Positions 48,544-58,314 of a DNA stretch of 64,000 nt are shown in pieces. A model generated the notes under the pieces. That model saw nothing but the letters and a program-made list of their open reading frames with translations. It had not been told where the DNA came from and did not search any database. The stretch's first letter is position 1. Each line of letters starts with the position of its first letter. The position numbers and the translations under genes are program-made. Origin of the DNA: Branchiostoma floridae (lineage: Eukaryota; Chordata; Leptocardii; Amphioxiformes; Branchiostomatidae); the NCBI RefSeq assembly GCF_000003815.2, contig NC_049993.1:14971626-15035625 (forward strand). The letters run 5' to 3'.

Positions 48544-50895
48544 CAATAAGACAATAGCACGTTCAGGACAAATGGTACCACATTCGGACGTTCTACTGCA
48601 GTACCAAGGTCACACACGTGGGGGATGGGCATAATTGACCTTGACCTTCGTCTTCCCAACCCCTATCCACACAACAAATGTCAACACAATCGAACCATTA
48701 AGCTAATACCCCAATACACATAGACATTTTCATGGTGGTAAAGACTGCGAGGCGTTAAATATTTTCATCCGTACATCTGCTTGGACATTGGGGGTCATTG
48801 AATTTTCACATTGTGAAGATGCCTGTGACGGCAAGCACACAAACCAAAACCATTTAGGGGGGATCAAACGACATTTTGGGGGTGTCAGTCAGTCATTTTT
48901 CTACATTGTTCTTAATAATATGCATTTTCCTAAAACCAGCTTTAAGTTTAACCATACACTGCAAAAGCGAGCACAGTCTTCTTTTCTCTTCGTCCTAAGC
49001 CTTATCCTAAGCCTAGTGATACCATATATGACACAGTGAACTACATGATATCTCCTCGGTGCTAGGGGCGTTGCCCGCCCGCCTAGCTCATTTGAGCAAG
49101 CCGATGGAAGTTTTACGGGGCTGTTGTGAACTAAAAGAGTTCAAGTTAATCAAAAATCCTATTGGTATGTTAGAAAAAGATCATAATACTTCGGAGAGCT
49201 AAGATTGGGGAAAACGCCCCCAAAAGGACAGTTTAGAGTGGTTGGGCCACAGTAATTTAATTTCATGGATGACATCTTCTAAAGACTTTAAAAAATAATA
49301 TAGCCTTATTATAGCGCGAAAAAAACAAGATTTGTAAAAAAGAAAAAACAAGATGACAAATTTTCTAAACTAACACCGTAAAAGTTGTACATCACAAGAA
49401 TTGTTACAACACAAAACATGGCATCACAACCAACACCGCATTTGTAACTGTATTTTAGAGTAAAAAAAATGACACTAGTGTGGTAGACTTGTATCACTTG
49501 CCATGTTGGCAACTTCACTCATAGCTTCCATACACATTGTGCCACACTTACAACAACCCTACTAGTTTCTCTTCTGCAACTACGTACAGTCAAGGCTACT
49601 TGTTTAGTGTCAATTCTACCTACAATTATTATGTTACAACATAATCTAATTTACCAATTGTGGTCTATTTGACCTTACCCGACGAAGAAACGATTTTTTC
49701 CTCTTCTGAAATCAGGCGGAAATTAATGAGCGCAGGATGTCATCCCTAAAATTCACTTGCTGTGGCCCTTACCGGGGTTCCATCTGGAAGCCTTATTCAG
49801 TGTACAGTATATCTATTCTTATCTGTACCTCCATTAATCATTTCGCACTGCGGGATGTTTTAACACTACCCATGCTGAAATAACCCCATGCTGTTCAAGA
49901 GATCTTCTTTCTCTTTACAAACAAACAGAAATAAAACAATTCTAACCCCGATTTAAATCATCAACATCCGATGCTATACAAGCGTTTTATACCGTAGCCT
50001 GTTGCATATAGACATATAAGAGATTATCTAAGCCACGATTTCGGTATACGTACGGAAATCAGACCGTAGAAGACAATGGATTTGGATTCGGCGGGTTGTA
50101 GCCTTGCTATAGGGCCGATCTCTTTAATATCTACCAAACTTATTAAAGTAAGAGGGCTTGGATGAAACATTATTGGGGGCATCTTGGCCCTAGAGCCGAG
50201 GAGCTGGCCTGTTTAGACCCTGGAAAGGTCTGATATCCAGGCTAGTGAGTAGCAACCATAGAACGCAGCTCTGTAAATAAAATTACGCCCCCTTTCCAGA
50301 ATAAAAGCAAAGAAGCCGGCGCATATACTATTAAATGCATATTGAAATTTCCTTGCCTACATACAGTTATGCATATTATAGAGTTCATATTACTTTCAGT
50401 TGCCTTTTGCTTCTTTACTGTATACCGGTGTCATGAAAAATACAATCATACAAATGGACAAAATTTTATATCCTCACATATAGAACGCGCAGTGCTAGTA
50501 ATGTACTGCAAGCGTACAATGTAAATAATTATCCCAGAGTCGTTTGTAAAGTGCTGTAGTTTCAGGCTGCAAGGTACAATGAATAAGTTCACATATAAAT
50601 GCAGGGATGAATTCAGCTTGTCTTAGCGGGTAAGCATATACAACTCTCGGCGGCTCATGGGTCTTCAGTAGCCGAGGACCTTGGTTTCATGTCCCCGTAG
50701 TATCTGTCAGCCTAAGTACGAAGGGAGGGGGTAATTTTCTTTGCGACTCCACAACAATACAATGTTCCGAATTCTAAACCTTTTCTAAAAACTTGACAAA
50801 GCATTAAATAAGTACGTACCGATAACGTCCAGAAGAGGGAGAAAGTTTTCTGCTGAAATCTGCTTCCATGTTCCGTTGTGGTCTGCGATAGACAT
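33104..50895 (-). CDS. Intracellular lipid-binding protein (FABP-like), 4 exons, minus member of a divergent pair
   Basis: Small cytosolic beta-barrel carrier for fatty acids or similar lipids. Exons: 50895-50820, 35033-34849, 34122-34009 and 33154-33104 (76/185/114/51 nt). Phases are 1,0,0, the classic four-exon FABP layout, giving 141 residues. The N-terminus has the family signature MSIADHNGTWKQIS-ENF; exon 2 carries VSDEVRGRFKAND and WGQEFEE; exon 3 has GGSKILTVIPNF; exon 4 ends GITANLIYEKV. All junctions are consensus GT-AG. The usual C-terminal Arg-x-Tyr that binds the ligand carboxylate is Leu-x-Tyr here, so the ligand may differ, as in liver or bile-acid-type members (inference). Intron 1 is about 15.8 kb and packed with repeats. 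The TATA box is at 51024-51029. No canonical AATAAA was found close behind the stop. Confidence 0.88.
33227..33530. mobile_element. Dispersed repeat with a nested fold-back element (33331-33466)
   Basis: The outer sequence (CATCTTGATTTAATTATAGG, GATGACATCC, then GGAAGGTTGGACAAATGAC) resembles copies at 41700-41900 and, in reverse, 43460-43615. The inner TAGCCTCTAC...GTAGAGGCTA element is related to the one at 30092. The outer copy appears interrupted by the inner one. Confidence 0.5.
33626..33706. repeat. 22-bp tandem repeat, about 3.6 copies
   Basis: ACATGTTTAGAGATTGTATG recurs exactly at 33626, 33648, 33670 and 33692. Confidence 0.95.
34262..34300. repeat. (GATTAA/GATCAA)n simple repeat
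   Basis: Six-base units alternating AAGATTAAGATC in FABP-like intron 2-3. Confidence 0.8.
34392..34580. mobile_element. MITE, CGACGGACGGTGGTTTCAAA family, copy 1
   Basis: Outer ends resemble AGTTCGCCTTTATCC and its inverse (GGATAAATCTAAACT). The inner GGTGGTTTCAAATT/AGAAACCACC is inverted. It lies between FABP-like exons 3 and 2. A sister copy lies at 35286-35480. Confidence 0.55.
35286..35480. mobile_element. MITE, CGACGGACGGTGGTTTCAAA family, copy 2
   Basis: GATATCAGGTCGACGGACG with an inner TTTCAAACTACTGTAGTTTGA palindrome-like core and AAACCACCGTCCTCGAC. It ends with GAAAGGTGAACTAGCG, the same end family as copy 1. Confidence 0.55.
38985..39280. repeat. Three-copy tandem repeat of about 91-102 bp
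   Basis: Each unit has AGAAGT-AC-GTGA(A/G)CATCGCG and AAGAATT, AACTTACAGT, then AATGTCA-ACGAC. The AGAAGT marker is at 39001, 39092 and 39194. Confidence 0.85.
39495..39584. mobile_element. Short MITE, TAGCCTGGTATCCAG family
   Basis: 90 bp bounded by TAGCCTGGTATC and its inverse GATACCAGGCTA. The outer TA on each side could be the target duplication. Related ends occur at 40207-40264 and singly at 41236. Confidence 0.75.
40207..40264. mobile_element. Short MITE, TAGCCTGGTA family
   Basis: Inverted ends TAGCCTGGTAATTACC and GGTATCCAGGC, with inner CCCCAGC/GCTGGGG. Confidence 0.6.
40567..40695. repeat. (TG)n microsatellite
   Basis: About 130 bp of TG with sparse AG and CG interruptions. Confidence 0.95.
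42802..43185. mobile_element. MITE-like element with GTCTGGATGCCAGACTG-type ends
   Basis: The left end (AGTCTGGATGCCAGACTG, TTTCCAGGG) is matched in inverse by the right end (CCCTGGAAAAAGTGGCAACC, AGGCA). The right side also has CTAGAGCCGAGGAGCTGGC, repeated at 44370-44405 and 50176-50205. Confidence 0.6.
44990..45262 (-). mobile_element. Modular repeat family member, inverse orientation
   Basis: Read on the minus strand it has the same order as 24123-24300: TGTCTGTCTGTC-type run, AACTCGAGAAG, TTTGGTAGGT, GGGCCCCCTAGCC, AGTACTGCAGC. Confidence 0.6.
46457..46697. mobile_element. Fold-back element with ACCCTGGGAGCCAG ends
   Basis: Left TACCCTGGGAGCCAGCCAGG and right CCTGACTGGCTCCCAGGGTA are inverse. 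The inner GGAGTTTAAGCC/GGCTTCAACTCC forms a second stem. About 240 bp. Confidence 0.75.
47394..47592. mobile_element. MITE-like element with AGCCTGGATACCAGACTG end
   Basis: The left end matches the 42802 family. The right end (GACTGCCAGGCA) is a weaker inverse. Confidence 0.4.
47861..48022. repeat. Pyrimidine-rich (CCCTCTTTT)n-like tract
   Basis: About 160 bp of almost only C and T on the plus strand. The overlapping Phe/Ser/Leu/Pro-rich frames are artefacts. Confidence 0.85.
48513..48545. repeat. (AAT)n microsatellite
   Basis: Six or seven AAT units followed by ATGATAATGATAACAAT. Confidence 0.85.
50166..50246. mobile_element. Partial MITE end, CTAGAGCCGAGGAGCTGG family
   Basis: Shares GGCCCTAGAGCCGAGGAGCT and a final ATATCCAGGCTA with the 42802 element. 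The other end was not found. Confidence 0.5.
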
Positions 50896-51023
50896 GTTGG
50901 AAGACTGTTTCTCTCTCAGTTCTCAGCGCTGTGTGTAGAGAAAACGGTTTGACAGGACTGGACGATGTTTGCTGATGGTGGGAGGAAGCTAGACAGGAGG
51001 GTTGAGACTCGGTTTTCCCCTGA

Positions 51024-51029
51024 TTTATA
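51024..51029 (-). promoter_or_regulatory. TATA box of the minus-strand FABP-like gene
   Basis: CTATAAATCA reads on the minus strand about 130 bp before the ATG at 50895, followed by GC-containing DNA. Transcription would begin near 50995, giving a leader of roughly 100 nt. Confidence 0.6.
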
Positions 51030-52106
51030 GTCTCCGCCGCTGACAGGGCCAAGCAGGGAACCAATCACAATCAGCGCCGTTAGTTATGACGCAATCCCTG
51101 TGTCACACGGTCGGGTGACGATTTCCCCTGTCAGCCAAGGCCCCATAGCTCCTTTTTTCTTATTGATTAACAAAACTACACTGACCTCTAATGAACTCGA
51201 GGAAGTAATGATATCGATAAACCAAATACAAAATATTCTGGATTGAATAGGTCCTAGTAAATTAAGCGGGGGAACAGTTTTTAATAATAATAAAAACATT
51301 TTAATGTTTGGGTTTTTTTCCCCCCCCCCCCCCCCCCCCGTTTAATGCGCTAGTTATAAATAGCTCGTTCATTTTAGAGGGTGATAGTTTTGAACGCTGA
51401 TCGCCGGTATAAAGCTAATACATAAGAACTGAATGGCTATCAAATTAGATATACCACAAACATTGTATCACTCATTGGAGAATTTGACCCATCGAAGGAT
51501 ACCGATCATATGTTAAATTTGGACTGCTTGCCCATGGACCAAAACTGGAATTAGTTATGCGGCTATTGCTATAGCTCGTTTCTTGAAAGCTGTTTGCTTA
51601 GCGTTATACTCTACATGTATGTGACAAATCATTACGTTATACTATGGATGGCTTGCTGACCAGTTCACCTCCACTCAATATTAATCAGACAACGACACGA
51701 ACAGGCGTAAGATAAAAATCACAATCCTTGTCTCGCCGGATACAGTTTCCATCCATTTAAATGAGATAATTATAAGGCAATGCGTGCATGGATTAGAAGG
51801 AACTCGTATGACGTCTGCATGGAGAAAGCTGATAAAGATTTAACGCCAGTTCACCTTTATCCGTGTGTTTATACAAAATTGTAATGAGATTGAAAGTTCC
51901 TAAAGGGCTTAGGGACACTAATTTTGGGAGGGTGACCTTACTTGGTACTGTAACTTCGTGACTGAATGATATTTGATGATCACAATGAACCATCATTGTT
52001 TCGTATTGACAACAGCACCTTGCCTCGCAGTCAGTGTCTTGTGACATATAACGGAAGCGACGCCTTGCGATGAAAGTTAACATTACCAGTCGACCAGTCG
52101 AGGAAG

Positions 52107-52333
52107 TGTGTGTGTGTGTGTGTGTGTGTACTTGTGTGTTTGTGTGTGTGTGTGTGCGATGTGCAACTGTGTGTGTGTGTCTGTGTGTGAATGCGCGAGG
52201 GCGCGTGTGTGTGTATGTGTGTGTGTGTGTATGTGTCACATACACACACACGCGCCCTCGCGCGAATGTGCATGAAGCTTGTGTGTACGTGCGTGTATAC
52301 GTGTGTGTGCTTGTGTGTATTTGTGTGTGCGTG

Positions 52334-52383
<50 letters not shown>

Positions 52384-52480
52384 GTGTGTGAGTTATTTGT
52401 GATGTGTGTTTGTGTGAATGTAATTGTTTATGTGAGTGTGCATTGCACTTGTGTAAGTGTGCGTATGTGTGTGTGATTGT
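52107..52480. repeat. Compound (GT)n/(CT)n microsatellite
   Basis: GT runs, an interrupted GT section containing an inverted repeat (52193-52263), then a pure CT run of about 44 bp (52337-52380) and more GT. The HTHTH or SLSLS frames are artefacts. Confidence 0.95.
52193..52263. other. Near-perfect 27-bp inverted repeat inside the GT tract
   Basis: GCGCGAGGGCGCGTGTGTGT...ATGTG is followed, after a 16-17-bp TG spacer, by its inverse CACATACACACACACGCGC-CCTCGCGC. The arms include non-GT sequence, so chance within a microsatellite does not explain it. Confidence 0.85.
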
Positions 52481-53510
52481 GACCACGATATCCCGAGAAG
52501 GCCTGAATGTATTGTTTTGTATTCAGTGTGCTGGTAAAGTTCTTGGCTATATGTCTGAGTAACGTGGTTTTGGTCCCAGTGATAGAAGTTTGGCTCTCTA
52601 ATAGCTCTTTATAACTGCAGCGGAGCGTTTTAGCTACTGGGTTTGAAACAGGGGAGGCCGAGAATTCGAAGGAATGGATGGATTTTTTTTGCAACATGGT
52701 TTACATCCCTTTGAAAGCTATCTAAACATAACCATTTTTATGCATTTTATGTATTTTTTGCATTTTAAACTGTATCAATCGAATCCCTTTGACCAAAATC
52801 TGCATAAAATGAAAAAAAAAAAAACAAGAGCATCCTACCAACCGACCCAATTTTTTTTTAATTTGAAGCATATTTACCCTACACCTGATAACGTAATATG
52901 CGACATAAAATCCGTAGCATACATCATGTGCATTCATTCGGTCCATGAAAGAAGCATTGTCCTCGACCTCTTTTTAATCGCTATGCAAACTTGACAAACT
53001 ACATACACAGGTAGCCGTCACCAAGGTGGCATAGCCGCGCCATCGCTTCAAATACAAACTCAGCAAAGCCACCAGCCAAAGACAGTCTCCACTTTACGTA
53101 AATCATTGATAAAGGCAACACGTACAAACATGTCTGACCGAGATTTGTATCGCTTGCAAATACGTTATAAATTGTTTCTGTCTAAGACTCCAGACGGGGG
53201 GCGTATACTGGTCAATTGTTACTAGTTAAGTTATGACCGGACCTTGAACCCTTAAGTACTTACGGAACAGTTTACCTACATTTTAAAGGGAGAAAGTTAT
53301 CCTTAAGGTTAAACAAAAATGACAAATTCTACCATCCACAAAACTTCTGACGTAAAAAAAAATATTTTCTGTCAGCACTTCAAGGATTACACCGTGGAAT
53401 TATTATAAAATGGAAAATTAATATGCCTATACAATTAAGTTCGTATTTTTATACCTAGCGACCGTAGAATTGGTTTGAACAAGGGGTAAAGGTTAGCGTG
53501 GGGCTGCAAG

Positions 53511-53518
53511 TATAAAAG
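53511..53518 (+). promoter_or_regulatory. TATA box of the plus-strand FABP-like gene
   Basis: TATAAAAGGA lies about 110 bp before the ATG at 53623. The spacing mirrors that of the divergent partner, so initiation is expected near 53540. Confidence 0.65.
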
Positions 53519-53622
53519 GAGGGAGTTGCTGAGACTGCCTTCTCTTTTGACGCCGACTTGCAGACGACAGACGTCCTCTAGTTTTTGCTGAGCCGCTGAC
53601 TGAACACTTGTTTCCCGCCAAA

Positions 53623-56600
53623 ATGTCCATCACAGATATCAACGGATCCTGGAAAGTTAGCGGGCACGAGAACTTTGAGGCGTTCCTGAAGGAAGCAGGT
53701 TTGTCAGAATTTCCATTTTGTGTTTTAGGTGTGCGCAATATTCAGTGTAGTATGTGTCCTTTTCTAGCTTCTAATAAGCTCCGCAAAATGAGTGTAGGGC
53801 TACTTTGCCTCCGTCATAATACTGTACATGCAGAAATGTTTGCGGGGACTTACTTTCACGGGAAAATTGGGTGTTCGCGATGGTTTTAAATTCCCGGTAG
53901 CGCCATTGACTGCAGCCTCATCCTTTAATGGAAAATGTTCGCGGTGGTTTTAAGTTTGCGGTGAAGTGGTCACCGCGGCAAACGTTAACATAAAACCACC
54001 GCGAACATTTCTGCATTTACAGTATATATAGTTGAATATCGTCTGTGGCATTTACCTTTGGAAAAGCAGTTTACCTAATAGTATATTTCTTCACTTTACC
54101 CACAGAAGAAAGTTGGTATCTAGATTCATTTTCGGACGTTGAATGGAGGTCTCTTGTTTTAGGAGAACTAAAATGTAGCACACACACAAAAAAAACCCAC
54201 CGTTACAAAGAAGAGTAGGAGTTTTTCCTAGTGTGAGTGGATCAAATAAATCTGTCCGGAAATGGACCTTGCACTGTTCAATATATAAACCTGGTGTATT
54301 ACGCCATCAGGCAGTTTATTGACGGGAAATAATGTCATACAAAGAAACAGAAAAAAAGAAGAAGTAATACTTTCCCTGTCGAATGTAAGCGTTAAAGCGA
54401 TCAGGCGGAATCAAGTTCGAATTGGATGAATTTCAGACAGTTGATTTTATTAAAACAATAATGCTGTAATATATCCATAAAATACATTACTAAAATCAAC
54501 ACGAGTTCGGGGACCTCGTATCTCCATGAAATAGTGTGATTGAATTAATTTACATAATCTATGCTTCGTTATGCACATCTTTAAGTAACATACAGCGGTC
54601 ACAATGTTGATTGTCGAATCATACCACTTAGACTAATTATGGCACTTTACATTAATTATGCAAATTAGGGACATACGCCCACACAAAAAAGGTTCATTGT
54701 TTGATTGAGGTAATGAGCACGCCGAAATTGCACGTCCCGTGAATATTGTTCAACATAATACAGCAAAGCAAACGAAAAACACACATACACACACACAGAA
54801 AAGTCATGATCAGAAGGAAAAACTGCGCTAACATTCTGACACGTAATAGTTTTTTATTGATTGCTGTCTTATCGATCTCCAAATCATTCTACGTGTTACT
54901 TACGAGACAGCTACTTTGTATTCAGACAAATCAAATATGCCGTAGTTACAGCCTAACATGATATCTTGTATAGCGTTCCAACGCCGGTGGGATCAGTCGA
55001 TTGCCGCCACTTCAAAAATGATTGAAGTAGCCTTGGCTCCCTTGTATCAGACGACCTTAGGGTCAAACTGGGTAAATAGAAACGTTTTCAGCGTACCTAT
55101 GGTCCGATTACTCAGTGGGGTGTGTGGCGAGATAACAGAGGTCGGATCAAATGTCGAGGTCAACTGTGTGTGTGTGGCGGTGAGCGAGCTTGAGTGTGTG
55201 TGTGTCAAAAATACAAGTGAGGAGATGTACGGAAAATTGACAACTTTAATTGCTGCTCTAACGGCTATCAAGAGTACCGCAGAAGACCTTTCTGTTTTCC
55301 TTTTTCATGATCTGGACATTAAGAATCAAGATATAACTATAACTGGAGTAACTGTTCGATTAGGAATCTACAGAAACCCACCTTGCCCCTGATGTACCAA
55401 GGGCACAAACTTCCTTACTTTACGCAGGTGTAAAATGGCTACCTGTCTTCGGTCGCGGAGGTAAAAGAAAAGAAAAAAAGTACTACCTTTACTTGTAGCC
55501 TGTCTGTACCCTGTATATGGCACTGTTATTCTAATAAAAGTTATCAACTTCAGTGCAATGCCTTATGTTCCTCGTGTGTTCCAAGCCAAAAACGACGCTA
55601 CATTCCCTTTTTTGTTGTTGTTAATCCAGGCATCCCCCAGGAGCACTGGGAGCACATGAAGACCGGAAGTGCCAAGTACACCGTGACCCAAGATGGCGAC
55701 TCCGTGACCTTGGTGGAGGCTGACACGGACGGGGCCCACACCGCGACTAACACCTTCAAACTGGGGCAGGAGTTCGACAAGAAGGGCATTGATGGGAAAA
55801 CCAGGAAGGTATAAGAGCATTTTATACAATTAATGGAACTGAAGTAAGAAGGTGCTGGCGGCCATTTTGGTGTCCTTGATTTGCATTTTGACGAATAGTA
55901 GCTCAACGGCACTAATAGATTGTTTGGCGACGCCTAAGGGGCAAATCAGATATTGTATCGGCAAAGTGTGTATTTTTGATACGTTTTTATGTATTCTTTT
56001 GGTATTATTTTCTCATAGATAAACATACACATTTGATATGTGTTATATAATGATTGGTATAACGGTATTGTTATGCATTCGACATCTGACAGTTGCCTTG
56101 TGTGTCAGTTTATTTATCTACTTATTCATTTATTTATCTAGAATTGTATGTGTTTTTCTTTGTTTATTGTTTGATAGGCAACCATCACGTTTTCTGGCGG
56201 AGTGCTGACGATCACCGTCCCGGACATGGGCAACGGGAAGAAGGGAGTCTTCACCAAGCAGCCTTCCGGAGACACCATGACAGAGGTTAGACCACACCAA
56301 ATTACCATGATCTATAATAAAGTACAGTACCCTTTAGCCAATTATATCCCTTCAATTACTGTGTTTATATCCCCATAGTGCAGAAAAGTATGGTACTATG
56401 AAATCCTTTGCATGAAATAAAAAACACACTTTTTTTTCGTAGTACACTCCTCTTACCTCTGCCTCAAAACAAACCGGGGTGGGGCTATCATTTCAAAATC
56501 CGTGCTTGTTATAACCCCGCCCCGCGAAGCATAAAAAGATCGTTAGTCAATATAAAACAAATACTCTCCAAGTCGAAAATTTACTGGCGCAATTTCCCAA

Positions 56601-57042
56601 ATACTACTATATCTCCGCGACTCAACCTCTGCTTGGAGAGTAAAAAAAATTAGTGGACCGGATGTTGGACCGATTCGAAAATGAACAGATGTTTTGAGGC
56701 TTATTGGTGTAAGAAAATATCCAGAGTGAAGTATAGGGGTGTTGCCATTTTTACCAGTTTATGCAGTCAAACTTATTCTATGTCCTTGACCAAACAATGA
56801 GTTCTTTGTAGCGAAATCGACAAGTTTTCTCAGACAATCAGGTTTAGTTTCGGACCTGATCCTCTGGACCCAAACCGTACCTGTATCTGAATTTTCTGTA
56901 ACCGTACCCACCCCTATTAAATACTGATAGTTTATGCTGATTAACTCTTGAATTCAAGTTGATAATCTAAATTTCTTCTATTTTTTTTCAGACCTTCTCC
57001 ATGGGCTCTGTGAGTGGAAAGCTGATCTACAAGAAGGCGTAA
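53623..57042 (+). CDS. Intracellular lipid-binding protein (FABP-like), 4 exons, plus member of a divergent pair
   Basis: Cytosolic lipid carrier of the FABP/iLBP family. Exons: 53623-53698, 55630-55808, 56178-56285 and 56992-57042 (76/179/108/51 nt). Phases are 1,0,0, identical to the minus-strand partner, giving 137 residues. The ATG has a good context (GCCAAAATGTCC). Family features: MSITDINGSWKVSG-ENF at the N-terminus, exon 2 with KLGQEFDKKGIDGKTRK, exon 3 ATITFSGGVLTITVP, exon 4 SGKLIYKKA. The Arg of the C-terminal Arg-x-Tyr is replaced by Leu, as in the partner. Exons 2-4 span 1.4 kb; intron 1 is 1.9 kb and holds a MITE and an unassigned ORF. The two proteins share the N-terminal pattern and exon structure but are clearly diverged, so the duplication is not recent. 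Confidence 0.9.
53820..54024. mobile_element. TACTGTAAATGC MITE, copy 2
   Basis: 205 bp, ends TACTGTACATGCAGAAATG and CATTTCTGCATTTACAGTA. It is internally similar to 16598-16799 and lies in intron 1 of the plus FABP-like gene. Confidence 0.8.
54958..55392 (+). CDS. Unassigned 144-codon ORF in FABP-like intron 1
   Basis: The longest open frame in the intron. It has a Cys/Val-rich centre (CVCVAVSELECVCV) encoded partly by GTGTGT repeats, then an amphipathic stretch (LTTLIAALTAIKSTAEDL). No domain is recognised. It may be chance or part of a decayed element; an AATAAA lies further on near 55533. Confidence 0.2.
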   Translation: MISCIAFQRRWDQSIAATSKMIEVALAPLYQTTLGSNWVNRNVFSVPMVRLLSGVCGEITEVGSNVEVNCVCVAVSELECVCVKNTSEEMYGKLTTLIAALTAIKSTAEDLSVFLFHDLDIKNQDITITGVTVRLGIYRNPPCP

Positions 57043-57113
57043 AGCCATCGGCGTCTTGCTTTGATCTTACACTTAAAGAACGTGCAAGCAGCTGCTAGAA
57101 GCTCCTCTAAGAA

Positions 57114-57119
57114 AATAAA
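57114..57119 (+). promoter_or_regulatory. Poly(A) signal of the plus-strand FABP-like gene
   Basis: AATAAA occurs 72 bp after the TAA stop, at the expected distance for a short 3' UTR. Confidence 0.7.
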
Positions 57120-57689
57120 AGGACTTTGCAACGTGTAATTATTCCACTTTCAAATATGTTGATTAACGTTATGTTACTGAATAAAACTTAGAGATGATAT
57201 TAAATATTTTATCTTCAATAACAGGGAAGAAAATCCCCTTACTTTTGACTTTTTCGTGCTTTGTAGTAGTCTGAAACTTGCTGGAAGCATTTAAATAAAA
57301 ATACCAACTTGTTGACAAGATTTTGTGTGCATCGTCTTTTAAAAAGATATCTATTGGCATACAGACACATTGTGAAAATAGAGTGTGTGTGCGTATTTAA
57401 TTTTTTATGGATATGTTGGGATTTTGGAGCTGGATATTACAGATTAGGTTTCTTTCACATTCATGTTCGAAAAACAGACTTGGGGGTCAAAGGTCAACAC
57501 GATACGTTTTGATGCTTTTCACCAACCTTGAAGATAAACTACTAGTACTGACACGTGCAAGGGGAGTATCATGCAATACCGAAAGAAAGAAAGACCCCCT
57601 CCTAGGATACAAAGGCCCATGGGAATCTATTATAGAAAGACATGTTAAAAAAATTCTTTTTAGAAGGCATGGTTTACTAGTCTGACTAT

Positions 57690-57874
57690 CATCCTCCGTA
57701 GTAACCGCTGGCTCANNNNNNNNNNNNNNNNNNNNNNNNNNNNNNNNNNNNNNNNNNNNNNNNNNNNNNNNNNNNNNNNNNNNNNNNNNNNNNNNNNNNN
57801 NNNNNNNNNNNNNNNTCGCTTGCCATGGTTTGCAAGCGAAAGTCGTGAGCCAGCGGTTACTACGGAGGATGATG
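57690..57874. mobile_element. Palindromic element interrupted by assembly gap 2 (N run 57716-57815)
   Basis: CATCCTCCGTAGTAACCGCT-GGCTCA immediately before the Ns is the exact inverse of TGAGCCAGCGGTTACTACGG-AGGATG after them. A second hairpin, TCGCTTGC...GCAAGCGA, directly follows the Ns. Confidence 0.8.
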
Positions 57875-58023
57875 CTCGGGCTAATTGTTTACTAGAAATG
57901 TACCCATAAAAGTGAAAGATACTTTACTCAGGCACTCCATAGACCCTTTGATAATTTAGTTATGTATCGCAGGTGCACACTTGCCGTAAGGCCACGCAAG
58001 AATCACACCAGATATTCCAATTT

Positions 58024-58314
58024 AAGGTGGGTTTCCCACGGGCGTATATTTTCAAGTGCGTATGAGGTCCGCATGGAAGTCTTAGCCTCTTTTATGCTTG
58101 GCAGACAGTTGGCCGAAAATATAGACAGACAATGTATGCCAAATGTGTTAGCTGGTCGCAAACTATACTCCTCGGCCAGCGAACTCGCTTGGCATATTGT
58201 CTGTCTATATTTGTCCAATTTCTGTGACATGTGGAGCCTGGTAGAGGCTAGGAATGACCTACGGACCTCATACGCACCTAAAAATTTACGCAGGTGTGAC
58301 CCCACCTTTACATG
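58024..58314. mobile_element. Fold-back element of about 290 bp
   Basis: AAGGTGGG-TTCCCAC, GTGCGTATGAGGTCCG, TAGCCTCT and ATATAGACAGACAAT in the left arm recur inverted on the right. The inner TAGCCTCT...AGAGGCTA and the ATTGGACAAAT-like sequence link it to the elements at 30092 and 33331. Confidence 0.75.

Larger units (their letters stand above)
35034..50819 (-). other. Intron 1 of the minus FABP-like gene (about 15.8 kb, repeat-filled)
   Basis: No exon of another gene could be supported. It contains MITEs (35286, 39495, 40207, 42802, 46457, 47394, 50166), a three-copy tandem array (38985-39280), (TG)n (40567-40695), the modular repeat family (44990-45262 and about 48150-48680), a pyrimidine tract (47861-48022) and (AAT)n (48513-48545). 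A GC-richer stretch at 37280-37740 and 40950-41240 has no recognisable protein. Confidence 0.55.
51030..53510. promoter_or_regulatory. Shared upstream region of the divergent FABP-like genes
   Basis: About 2.5 kb between the two TATA boxes. It holds a 20-bp C-tract (51320-51339), a repeat-like block (51780-52060) with AGTTCACCTTTATCCG as in the MITEs near 34392, the GT/CT tract with an inverted repeat (52107-52480), and AT-rich DNA. No ORF resembles a protein. Confidence 0.5.

Noticed and set aside
50590-50740. tRNA-like stretch
   Set aside because: I could not form a cloverleaf with A and B boxes at proper spacing.
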